Positions 50,118 through 59,693 of a stretch of 64,000 nt of DNA are shown here, piece by piece. Both the position numbers and the translations under genes were made by a program. Below the pieces are notes generated by a model. The model saw only the letters and a list, made by a program, of their open reading frames with translations, did no database searches and was not told the DNA's origin. Source of the stretch: Candidatus Methanimicrococcus labiotermitis (GTDB lineage Archaea; Halobacteriota; Methanosarcinia; Methanosarcinales; Methanosarcinaceae); NCBI GenBank assembly GCA_009784005.1, contig WRCE01000001.1, positions 1 to 64,000 of the forward strand. Reading direction: 5' to 3'. The first letter of the stretch is position 1, and every line of letters begins with the position of its first letter.

Positions 50118-53100
50118 TTATTGGTTATTTTTGGAATGCTCATCAATCAGCCACTGCTCAAAAGCCTCCTGTATATCGGCTTTCGCGGGGGTTTTCGGCT
50201 CTCCTTTTTTGTCGCCGGTTTTGTAAACGGAGGCTTCCTTTACGGCTTCCATATGAGATGATGTTTCAAAACCGGAAGTATCGAACAAGCCGTTTTGGAT
50301 GCGATGCCAAACCGCTTGAATTAATCGGCGCAAATGATCTAAATCCGCGTCAGGCACCGGCACGAAAATGGGGTCGTCAATTTTTTCATAACCGGAATCT
50401 TTCGTAGGCACGACAAAAATATCGGCTCCGCCCGAAACAGTCCAGCCGTCAAACTCAGGCGAATGATTAATCAGAAGTTTATAGAATTGAAGCTGTCTGT
50501 GATAATCCGAAGAGGGGGTTTTGCTTTGCAGAGTTCCGGTCTTGTAGTCGTAAATGCGTATGGTCTTTGTTTCGTCGTCAAAAGCCAGCAAGTCGCATTT
50601 GCCCGTTAACTGTATCCCGTCCACCTTGGCGTTGAGCCATAATTCTGTTTTTACCGTCATCTCAAGCGGCACCTTAAAATCGGGCAGGAATTTTTCGGCA
50701 ATCAAGTCAAAGCGCTGTACATAAGGTTCTTTTTCGAGAGGGGCAAAATCAAGAAAGCTGATTTCGCGCCTGTAATCTTCCAGCAGGCGTTCAACTGTTG
50801 TATCCTTGGCTTTGATGACCCTGTTCACATAGTCTTCCATGAAAGAGTGTACCACTACACCGAATGCGTTGCTGATTTGGGGAAGCTCCGGCAATTTCAG
50901 GAGACGGAGCAGGACAAAATCCGTCTTTTTGGATTCTTCTGCCTCGTATTCAACAAATTTGTTGAGAAGAGAAGGGGACATCCTGACGGTTGAGAGGTGA
51001 GGGAATAAAAGGGCTTCCGTTTCGGCGTCTTTGGGGTAGTAACTGTCTTTCCAGCAGTGTTCGGACTGGTCCAAAATGGCTGTCGTCTCCGGCAAAATCG
51101 GGACAATTTCCATTTCTTCAAGCAGCTCGCCGACGATTTCAGACTTGCCGAAAGACACTTCCAACGCTGAGCGGGCTCGCGTGACGGCCACAAACAGAGA
51201 GCGCCGAACGTCGTTGGCGTCGCCGCTGCCTGAGAACAGCATGTTTTGGCAGAGCATGGCTTCGCCTTTTGAACCCGCCTTGTGCCAAGTGTCTTGGTCG
51301 GCGTCAATGAGATACACAAGGTCAAACTCAAGACCCTTGGAACTGTGAGCGGTGGTGAGCGTGACGGCGTTGGGGCGGCCGACCGGAATCTCAATGTCAA
51401 TGGGTATGTCGAAGCAACCCGTTTGGTCTAAAAGAGCGGTCACGTCGGCGAGGCGTAAAAACCGTTCGCCGCCGCTTTCTGCCGATTCGTGCGCCAATCC
51501 CGCCGATCCATGCGCCAATCCCTGCGCCGATTCCCGCTCCGTTTCAACGAGATCCAACAACGCTTTTAAACCGTAATTGAACTCAATAACGCTGAGGGGG
51601 TCGGTTTGTTCAAGCTGCTCAAGCCGCTCATAATACGATCGGACCGGTTCCGATAGCTCAAAAATTGTTTGCCGCGCCGGAGCGGAGATTGCTTTTTTGG
51701 AGACTTCCGACAACCAATCATGAAGGCCGCTGAGTTTGGAATTCGGATGACCCTCCATGGCGTTCATCCAACCGATACGCTTTTCTTTCGCTTCGAGAGC
51801 GAAGGAGAAGTAAACGGACGATGCCAATCCGAATTCCTCAGATGCCAGTATTTGAGGAAGAAACGCGTCGGCGTCAGCGGTTCGGCCGGCGGCATAAGAG
51901 GAAGAAAAACGCATCAGCGCGAGGAGCGTTTGAAGGGATTTCGCTTCTGAAACGGCGGAAGTGATTTTGTATTTGTAATCGATTTTTTGGGCGTTGAGAT
52001 AGGGCAAAAGGGAGCGAAGGCTTTTGTTTTGTGTGGCGATGACCGCGATTGCCGTGTCAGGGTCTGATGCGTTTTGGATAAAGCCGGCGTCTGTTTTTTC
52101 CCGAATTGATTTTGCGATGTCGTGATATTGGAGGCCGGGATTGGGGTATTTTCGCGCCGTGAATGTTTGAGGCGCGCTTTCCTTCTTGAAAGCCGTGAGC
52201 TTTTTTTCTGTCAGGCTGAGAGGGGAGCGGTTTTCGATTTTGCCGGCAACCGCCTGTCCGATGCCGACCAATGAAGGCGTGGAGCGGTAGTTGGTGACAA
52301 GAGCAATGCGGGTGACGTCTCTGTAACGCTTTTCAAACTGATTGATGTACTCAACGCTTGCGCCTTGAAAGCGCATGATGGCTTGGTCGTCGTCGCCGAC
52401 CGCCAATATGTTTGGAGAGGGGCTGTGGTCGCAAAGCAAATCGAGCAGGCGCATTTGTGTCCCGTTTGTGTCTTGGAATTCATCCACCAATAAATAGCGA
52501 TAGCGTTCCTGTAAGTTGTGTTTGAATTCAGCCGACTCACGGAGAGCGTCAATGGCTTCTTGGATCATGTCGTGATAGTCATACATGCCCGCCCGGTCGA
52601 GGCGTTGTCTGTACGCTTCGTAAATCGAGGCCGCTGAAAGCAGTTTCCGGCAGCGTTCCAAGTCTTTGAAGACATAACTTTTCGTGTGGTCCTTTTTGAA
52701 GAAAGTGTCGCGAAGCTCTTGGTACGCTTCGGTTTTGCCCGTGTCGGGGTCATACAGTTCTGTGTTTAAGAATGCGTCTTTGATGAGAGCGGCATAGGGC
52801 AGATAGATGCCGGGAACATTGACGGCGGGCTTTATAAGAGAAGCGAAAGAAGCGGAAATCTCTTTCATGATTAATGCCACATGTTTTTGAAGATCGTCAA
52901 GAAGCATTGTTTTTGCCGCTATGCCGCCGGTCAAAGGCGTATTTATCAGATCGAGCAGGCCGGTCTTTTGTTCAATATGTTCAAAAAAGGCAATGTTCTG
53001 CTTGATAATGGCGCGGAACTCTTCGGTGCTGAGGCCGGAGCGTTGGAAATTCTCGATAAATGTCAAAACGTTTCTCAGGTTGGAGGCTGTTTTGTTGTAG

Positions 53101-53537
53101 GGATTGGGCTTATTGTAAAGAGGGTCGGTGACGGGCAGTGTTTGCAATAATTCGTTGATGAGCCGCTTTGTCTGAAGGTCGGATATCGGGCGAACCAAGG
53201 CGCCGCGCTTGAAATACTCAGGAAAGCGGCTGCGCAGGTGTTCGGCAAAACTGTGAAACGTGGCAATGTGTACCGCGTAGGCGTCTCGCCCGATAAAACC
53301 GGCAAGACGGTGGGTCATCGCTTCGGCGCCGGCGGTCGTATAAGTCAGGCAAAGGATATTTTCAGGCGAAACGTCGCGCTTTTGAAGAATATTCACAATA
53401 CGAAGGCTGAGAAGCTGTGTCTTGCCCGTGCCGGGGCCCGCAATCACGAGAACGGGACCGTCAATGGCTTCCACCGCGCGGCGCTGCTCAGGGTTTAACC
53501 GCTCCAATTCATGGGCGAGATTCAAAGTGTTGTTCAC
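50118..53537 (-). CDS. UvrD/Rep-family ATP-dependent helicase fused to a PD-(D/E)XK nuclease-like domain
   Basis: LNPEQRRAVEAIDGPVLVIAGPGTGKTQLL; LLVDEFQDTN; VGDDDQAIMRFQGA; TTAHSSKGLEFDLVYLIDAD; GKCDLLAFDDETKTIRIYDYKTG. Confidence 0.93.
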   Translation of the reverse strand: MNNTLNLAHELERLNPEQRRAVEAIDGPVLVIAGPGTGKTQLLSLRIVNILQKRDVSPENILCLTYTTAGAEAMTHRLAGFIGRDAYAVHIATFHSFAEHLRSRFPEYFKRGALVRPISDLQTKRLINELLQTLPVTDPLYNKPNPYNKTASNLRNVLTFIENFQRSGLSTEEFRAIIKQNIAFFEHIEQKTGLLDLINTPLTGGIAAKTMLLDDLQKHVALIMKEISASFASLIKPAVNVPGIYLPYAALIKDAFLNTELYDPDTGKTEAYQELRDTFFKKDHTKSYVFKDLERCRKLLSAASIYEAYRQRLDRAGMYDYHDMIQEAIDALRESAEFKHNLQERYRYLLVDEFQDTNGTQMRLLDLLCDHSPSPNILAVGDDDQAIMRFQGASVEYINQFEKRYRDVTRIALVTNYRSTPSLVGIGQAVAGKIENRSPLSLTEKKLTAFKKESAPQTFTARKYPNPGLQYHDIAKSIREKTDAGFIQNASDPDTAIAVIATQNKSLRSLLPYLNAQKIDYKYKITSAVSEAKSLQTLLALMRFSSSYAAGRTADADAFLPQILASEEFGLASSVYFSFALEAKEKRIGWMNAMEGHPNSKLSGLHDWLSEVSKKAISAPARQTIFELSEPVRSYYERLEQLEQTDPLSVIEFNYGLKALLDLVETERESAQGLAHGSAGLAHESAESGGERFLRLADVTALLDQTGCFDIPIDIEIPVGRPNAVTLTTAHSSKGLEFDLVYLIDADQDTWHKAGSKGEAMLCQNMLFSGSGDANDVRRSLFVAVTRARSALEVSFGKSEIVGELLEEMEIVPILPETTAILDQSEHCWKDSYYPKDAETEALLFPHLSTVRMSPSLLNKFVEYEAEESKKTDFVLLRLLKLPELPQISNAFGVVVHSFMEDYVNRVIKAKDTTVERLLEDYRREISFLDFAPLEKEPYVQRFDLIAEKFLPDFKVPLEMTVKTELWLNAKVDGIQLTGKCDLLAFDDETKTIRIYDYKTGTLQSKTPSSDYHRQLQFYKLLINHSPEFDGWTVSGGADIFVVPTKDSGYEKIDDPIFVPVPDADLDHLRRLIQAVWHRIQNGLFDTSGFETSSHMEAVKEASVYKTGDKKGEPKTPAKADIQEAFEQWLIDEHSKNNQ

Positions 53538-53889
53538 GGTCTTTCTTCCTTTCTTCCTTTATTCCTTCGTCCTTTATTCCTTCGTCCTTTCTCTTTTTCT
53601 TCCCTTTTTCCTTTCCCCCTTCTCTCTTTTTTTTGAAAGGATTCTGTTAAAATGCACAGACGGATTATATAATTATGGGAAACTGCTCAAAGTTCTCTTT
53701 TAAAGTTCTCTTTCAAAGTTCTCTTTCAAAGTTCTCTTTCAAAGTTCTTTTTTCAAAATTCTTTTCTCATCACCGCTTTGCTTTCGGATGAAAAAGATTT
53801 AAATCAAAAGGAAACGGATTCATATCCGTTCGCTTAATTATTTTTATTATTGTTTTATTACTGTTTTAAACCAACGGACTTGAACGCAT

Positions 53890-54936
53890 ATGAAAGATGT
53901 TTGGACACTGAAATACCGCCCCGGCACCTTAGACGGCATCCTCGGAAACCGTCAAACCGCCAACACGTTAAAGAGCCTCGCGGCTTTTGGTTCCATGCCT
54001 CATCTGATTTTGTTCGGCCCTGAAAATTCCGGCAAAATGACGGCGGCGTTTGCGCTTGCCGGCAGTCTTTACGGGGATGAGGCAGAGTTGAATTTCACTT
54101 ATTTCAACGCGTCTGACTTTTTTGAACAGGGCAAAAATTATCTCGTCAAAGACCCGCGCTTTTACAGATTTCTCGGAACGGACGACCCGAAAAAGATTCA
54201 AAAAAGCGTGATCTCTATTTTCAAAGACATCATAAACGAATACGCGGCGCTCGCCCCGATGAACGCGGATTACAAAATCATTTGCATCGATTCCGCCGAA
54301 GCGCTCACAATGGAAGCCCAGCAGGCGCTTCGCCGCATTATGGAAAAATATTCCAAAACCTGCCGCTTTATTTTATCATCCAAAAGCATTTCAAAAATCA
54401 TCCCGCCGCTTCGCTCAAGAGGCGTCACGCTTTTCTTTTCGCCCGTAACGCCGGAAGAACTGACTTCATTTTTACAAGATGTCGTCCAAAAAGAAGGATT
54501 TGCCGCCCCCGATGACGTCCTTTTGGAAATTGCGCAGCAAACCCGCGGCAACGTTTCAAAAGCGCTGGAACTGTTACAAACAAGCCTTCTTGAAGCGCAA
54601 GCGCTGAAAACGCCGCTCACCCTCGGCATGGTCCAAATGCAGCTTTCGCTTGAAGTCGAAGACGACGTCACGGAACTTTTCAACGAAACCGTTTACGCCA
54701 AAAACTTCACGACCGCCCGCGAAAAACTGGACGCTCTGTTAATTGACGACGGCCTGACCGGCGGCGAAATATTGGAAAGGCTGCAAAAAGCCGTCCTGAC
54801 GGATGAAAAAAAGACCGGCGATGAAGCGAAAGCCGCCGCCCGTTTGATTAAAATCGCCGAGTGTGATAAGATGCTGTCTTCCGCCTCCAATGACAGGATT
54901 CAGCTGGAAAATTTGATCGCGAATTTCGATGGGTAA
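53890..54936 (+). CDS. Replication factor C small-subunit-like protein with degenerate AAA+ motifs
   Basis: WTLKYRPGTLDGILGNRQTANTLKSLAAFGSMPHLILFGPENSGKMTAA; MEAQQALRRIMEKYSKTCRFILSSKSISKIIPPLRSRGVTLFF. Confidence 0.88.
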   Translation: MKDVWTLKYRPGTLDGILGNRQTANTLKSLAAFGSMPHLILFGPENSGKMTAAFALAGSLYGDEAELNFTYFNASDFFEQGKNYLVKDPRFYRFLGTDDPKKIQKSVISIFKDIINEYAALAPMNADYKIICIDSAEALTMEAQQALRRIMEKYSKTCRFILSSKSISKIIPPLRSRGVTLFFSPVTPEELTSFLQDVVQKEGFAAPDDVLLEIAQQTRGNVSKALELLQTSLLEAQALKTPLTLGMVQMQLSLEVEDDVTELFNETVYAKNFTTAREKLDALLIDDGLTGGEILERLQKAVLTDEKKTGDEAKAAARLIKIAECDKMLSSASNDRIQLENLIANFDG

Positions 54937-55187
54937 ATAAGGAAAAAAGTAAATCTTTGGCTGTTCTTCTTTCTTTTTAATGCAAATTTTAATGCAAATT
55001 TTTAATGCAAATTTTTATTGCAGATTTTTATTGCAAATTTATTACAACCAAAAAAAGGTGACAACGCCGGAATTTGACCTCCGGCGCCCTGTTCCCATTT
55101 GTATTTTGTCGAGATTATTTCACCCGCGGATGACTTCATAATGCCTTAAAACTCATTCAAAAAGATGAGTGAGAAAAAAGAGAGGCA

Positions 55188-56567
55188 TTATTTAAAAACA
55201 AGACCAAAGCCTTCAAGTTTCTTTTTGGCTTCTTCGTAAACTTTGACGTGCTCATCGGTGGGCGTGATGGTCTTGACGTCGTAACATTCTTGGAAGGTTT
55301 TGCCTGACGGAGCGCTGCCGTAGCTCTTTTCGTAGCTGCCGACAAGTTTGTTTAAGATTTTGTTGACCTCGGCGATGTCTACGCCGGCGGCGGCTCTGGC
55401 GACTTCGCCCATCATGCGAGCTTCCATGCCGGTGGTTTTGTCGGTCACGACGCCTTTGGCGGATGCAACGCCGGAGAGGATTTCTCTGCCGGACGCGGAG
55501 TCGGTGACAGCCTGCGCGGCGAGTTCTAAGAAACACATTTCCGTACACGGGCCGGCGCACGGGTAGTACTGATTACCCATCAGGAAATCGGTGTTGTTCG
55601 TGACGGCGGCGGAGGCCCAGCCGGCAATGGCGAGGGTTTCTCTTGTGTTTGTAGAACCCCATCTGATGTGGACGGGGCCGTCGAGGTGCCAGCTCGCGCC
55701 GGACATGACGAACGCGTTGATGGAGGTTGCAACGTCGATGATGGCCGTTTCTTCAAGGCCGCCGGCGTAACCGCCGTAAATAGGCATCTGTTCGTCCATG
55801 AGAATGTCGCTGTTGGCGTGGTAGTGAGCAATAACGGAGATGGCGTCAAGGTCAATCTTGAGTTCGTTTAATTGTGACACTTCGTGGCTGTCTGAAGCAA
55901 TCATGCCGCCGGCACAGTCCGCGCTGATGTTGCCCTGCGCGGTCAGTGATGTTTCGGGGCCCTATATGGCCATTCCCGGTCGTCCCGCGGCGGCTGTTGC
56001 CAATTTGATAATTCTTCCTTCTGTCTTCGCGGCGAGAATTTCATAAGGCGTTTTTGGAGACGGCGGGAAGCCGCGAATAGAGGTCAAAACGCCGTTAACG
56101 ATTGTGTCAACTTCTTTTTCAAGCGCGTATGACATGTGAACTTGATAGAAAACGTCTTCTGAAATCGGGGAACCGGTCGGGCCGCCCTGAATGATGGGGC
56201 CGCGTTTGTCGCCGACTTGTCTCTTTTTCACAGTGACGGCGTCTCTGCCGGTACCGAGTTGGAATTCAGGCATGGGATTTCGAATAGAGTCCCAAATCTC
56301 ATCCGCCGTGTATTTGACAATTCTTTGCGTGTCCGTGACAAAGATGCCCGCTTCAAGAAGCATGTCAAAACCCGCTTTGAAGAGCTTGTCGGCCATGTCG
56401 GCGTCGGTCGGGATGAATTCGCCCTTAAAGTCAAGACCGTATCTTTGTTTGATTTCCATAGCTTTCTCAGGGATTCGCATTAAGTCCCAGTCATCCTGAG
56501 AACATTTTTCGCCGGCTTTTGAGCGGTTGTAGAATTCGTATGCGTCGATTGATTTTTTGTATGCCAT
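55188..56567 (-). CDS. mtmB: Monomethylamine methyltransferase MtmB, copy 1, with in-frame TAG (Pyl202) at complement(55962..55964)
   Basis: Two ORFs join through GRPGMAI-TAG-GPETSLTAQGNISADCAGGM, the known Pyl site; both flanks are MtmB. Confidence 0.97.
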
Positions 56568-56576
56568 TGTAACACC

Positions 56577-57245
56577 TCAGACCTTGACTTTGGACGTCTC
56601 GACATCCATGATTTTTCTTGCGACAATAACCGCTTCCGCCGCGTTTTCGGCTGTTCCGTCCGCGCCGATTTCTTCAATCCACGCTTTGGAAACAGGCGCC
56701 CCGCCGAACATGCATTTCACTTTACCGCGAACGCCTTCTTCATTAATCAAGATCATTAAATCTTTTTGACCGAGCATTGAGGTCGTCATGAGCGCTGAGC
56801 CCGCCAAAAGAACCTTGTCGCCCGGCGCCTTTTTAATTTCTTCAATGACAACTTCGTTGTCAACGTCAACGCCGAGAACCTTTACAGTAAAACCGTTTGC
56901 GCCAAGCATTGTGGCAACCAATCTGTTGCCGATATCGTGAATGTCACCGGATTGAACAAAAGAGAGACAGTATCCCGCACTTGCAGACGCCCCACCTTTC
57001 GCGAGTTCCGGGTTAAGGAGTTCCATGGCATTGTTCATGGCTTTCGCAGACATCATAATCTGCGGTAAAAAGAGTTCGCCCGCTTCAAATTTGTCGCCGA
57101 CGATTTTCATGCCTTCGGAAAGGCCTTTTTGAACGATCTCAAGAGCCGGAATGCCCGATGCAAGAGCTTCCTTTGTTTTTTCGACAGCGCCGCTGATGTT
57201 TTGCGTCATAACGGCGTCTGTAATTTCCTTAAATATTTCTGACAT
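56577..57245 (-). CDS. mtmC: Monomethylamine corrinoid protein MtmC, copy 1
   Basis: VQSGDIHDIGNRLVATMLGANGFTVKVLGVDVDN; upstream of mtmB. Confidence 0.96.
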   Translation of the reverse strand: MSEIFKEITDAVMTQNISGAVEKTKEALASGIPALEIVQKGLSEGMKIVGDKFEAGELFLPQIMMSAKAMNNAMELLNPELAKGGASASAGYCLSFVQSGDIHDIGNRLVATMLGANGFTVKVLGVDVDNEVVIEEIKKAPGDKVLLAGSALMTTSMLGQKDLMILINEEGVRGKVKCMFGGAPVSKAWIEEIGADGTAENAAEAVIVARKIMDVETSKVKV

Positions 57246-57446
57246 TTTTTAACCTCCGTACATTAGGATGGATGTAGATGGATGTAAATGGATGTAAATG
57301 GATGGAAAAACCGAATGTATGCCCGCACGACGAATCGTTTTGTAAAAATTTGTAAAAAATTAAAGAATGAAAGAATGAATAAAAGGCGAGCATACACAAA
57401 TAAACAAAAATAAAAACAGAAATCCCCATTACATCCGTTTTTAGAA

Positions 57447-57506
57447 GATTGCGCTGAAACAGCCGCAATCAACAATTCAAAAAAAGCCGATAAAGTATAT
57501 AATTTA
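57447..57506 (-). promoter_or_regulatory. Predicted mtmCB copy 1 promoter (TATA-like about 57496-57506) and 5'-terminal stem-loop (57447-57470)
   Basis: Stem GATTGC/GCAATC, conserved at equivalent position in copy 2. Confidence 0.5.
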
Positions 57507-57794
57507 AATTGAATAGAATTTTTCAACATCGGCATACATTTTAAAAGATTTTGCAATATAACAATAGTTTAAAAAGAATATAAATCAAATGATTTTTTCC
57601 AACGCCGTTGTAATATTTCAAAGGGATTGAGACAATTGAAAATATATTAAAAAAGACGAGCTCGATGTTGAAAAACGAATTGAAAGGAAAGGAAAAGGAA
57701 AGGAAAGGAAAAGGAAACAAATATGAAACGAGACAAAACGAGATGATAACAAACAAAACGAGATACAGCACGATAATAACAAACAAAAACATAT

Positions 57795-57880
57795 AACCAC
57801 CTCCATTTTCGGAGTTGGGCGATGCGAAGCAGCGCACAAATACGAAAATGGAGATTTCTGCCAAAAAATAACGAGAAATA
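57795..57880 (-). repeat. Dispersed element B, copy 2
   Basis: Reverse complement matches 22928-23009 including TTTCTCGTTAT...GCAGAAA flank, arms and loop GCGCTGCTTCGCATCGCC. Confidence 0.9.
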
Positions 57881-58076
57881 TCAAATATCCTGTTTTTTGA
57901 AAAAAGCAAGATGAAAAGAATGAAAAAAGAATGAAAAAACAAGATGAAAAGAGTGAAAAGAGAAAAAAGAGAAAAGAGAAAAAAACTTGTTTTAAAAAAA
58001 CTTGTTTTAAAAAAAGAAATCAGAAAGAGGCAAGCTCATTCTGATTCAATCCATATGAAATGGAAGCTGAAAAACA

Positions 58077-59096
58077 TCAGTATTTAGACGCTTTGGCGTA
58101 CTCCGCAAAAGCCTTCAGGTTCTCTGTCGGGGTCGCGGAAACGGTGCCGCATCCCAGTGTAACGATTTTTGAACCCTTCTCAAAAACGTTCGCGCATTCG
58201 GCTTTGATGGCGTCGGGCGTGCCCTTCCACATCAATTGGACGGGGTCAAGATTGCCGATGATAATGGCAGTCTTTGAAGCTTCGGCGGCCTTTTGAATGT
58301 TGACCTTTTGGTCAACGCTGATGGCGTCAATGCCGGCTTGGTCCATCAAATGAATACCTTTTGTCGTGTCGCCGCAAATGTGAAGAACGGTCAGAGCATC
58401 CATGGCTCTCATGGCGGCGGCGATCTTTTGGTGATACGGAATAGCGAACTTGGAATAGAAATCATCCCCGAGAAGCTCGTAACTGGCCGTCGGGTCGATG
58501 ATGACAATGCAGCTTGCGCCGGCTTTAACCATTTCCTGCGCGTAGCGGATACAAAAGTCCGTTGTCATGTCAATCAAAGGCTGAACAACCGGATCATCTG
58601 TCATAAGACCCATAAACCAGTCATCACCGTTGAGGTGCTGCGCGAGGGAGAAGGGACCAATCATAGAACCGATAATGGGTATTTCATCACCGTATTTCGC
58701 TTTCAGAATCTTGACGGATTCAATGATTCTGTCAACGCGCGTTGTGCCGCCGAATGAGAAATTTTTCAGTTTGTCAACATCTTCGGGCATCGCGGCGACG
58801 TGACCGATGACAGAGGGCTGCTGTTCGCGCGTACCCGCTTTAAGTTTGCAGCCGAAGAATTCCGCTTCGGCCGTAATGTCAAACGGAACGCGAACCGCTT
58901 CGTAACCGACAACAGTGTGACCCGCTTCTGCCAACTTTGCAATCAACTCAGGCTCTTCATTGGCTTGAGGCCAAAAGGCGCCGCAGGCTTCCATCTGCTC
59001 GACAGTAGCTGTTTGCGTAAAACAAACGGCGGGCATTCTGTCAACATCCATTTTCCGTAAGGAGCGGTATAATCTTTCTTTTGGTGTGTAGCTCAT
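58077..59096 (-). CDS. mtbA: Methylcobamide:CoM methyltransferase, MtbA-type, copy 1
   Basis: Uroporphyrinogen decarboxylase-like methyltransferase: [27 protein letters not shown]...[31 protein letters not shown]; adjacent to mtmCB. Confidence 0.88.
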   Translation of the reverse strand: MSYTPKERLYRSLRKMDVDRMPAVCFTQTATVEQMEACGAFWPQANEEPELIAKLAEAGHTVVGYEAVRVPFDITAEAEFFGCKLKAGTREQQPSVIGHVAAMPEDVDKLKNFSFGGTTRVDRIIESVKILKAKYGDEIPIIGSMIGPFSLAQHLNGDDWFMGLMTDDPVVQPLIDMTTDFCIRYAQEMVKAGASCIVIIDPTASYELLGDDFYSKFAIPYHQKIAAAMRAMDALTVLHICGDTTKGIHLMDQAGIDAISVDQKVNIQKAAEASKTAIIIGNLDPVQLMWKGTPDAIKAECANVFEKGSKIVTLGCGTVSATPTENLKAFAEYAKASKY

Positions 59097-59284
59097 ATTG
59101 ATTCTCCCAATTAGTTTTTTCTGTTTTTTTATTTACTACTGTTTAACTTCTAACTTCAAACTTCTATATTTCTTCTATTTCTTCTATTATATCAAACGTT
59201 TGACGACCGGCAAATATTGAGCGTATCAGTCCAAATAAGAACGGGCCGGATGTTTTGAGAAGACACCGACAATGAAAGTCGGTA

Positions 59285-59550
59285 GTGAATGCCGGCAATG
59301 AACCGGCAATGTAAGTGCAATGTAAGTTGACAATGAACCGGCAATGAACCGGCAATGAATCGGCAATGTAAGTGCAATGTAAGTGCAATGTAAGCCGACA
59401 ATGAACCGGCAATGTAAGTGCAATGTAAGTGCAATGTAAGCCGACAATGAACCGGCAATGTAAGCCGGCAATGTAAGCCGGCAATGAACCGGCAATGTAA
59501 GCCGGCAATGAACCGGCAATGTAAGCCGGCAATGTTAAACCGACAATGAA
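59285..59550. repeat. 9/18-bp tandem repeats (CCGGCAATGTAAG / CCGGCAATGAA) in the region upstream of mtbA
   Basis: About 20 units over about 265 bp. Confidence 0.95.
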
Positions 59551-59693
59551 ACCGTCAACGAACCATGACGTTAAAAGACGGCGATAAACCTGATCAAACG
59601 AATAAACTTATATCTTTCACCCGAAAAATAAATATGATGAATGCGGCCGAGCGACCGCATTCTTTTTCTTCGTTTTCTTTTTCTTTTTCATTA

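Noticed and set aside
55188-56567. mtmB split into two ORFs as a pseudogene
   Set aside because: The stop is TAG at the known pyrrolysine position with intact coding on both sides, repeated in copy 2 (60928-62307).
59285-59550. Possible CRISPR array
   Set aside because: Units are 9/18 bp in direct contact with no unique spacers and no cas genes; simple tandem repeat. Same for 21258-21366.
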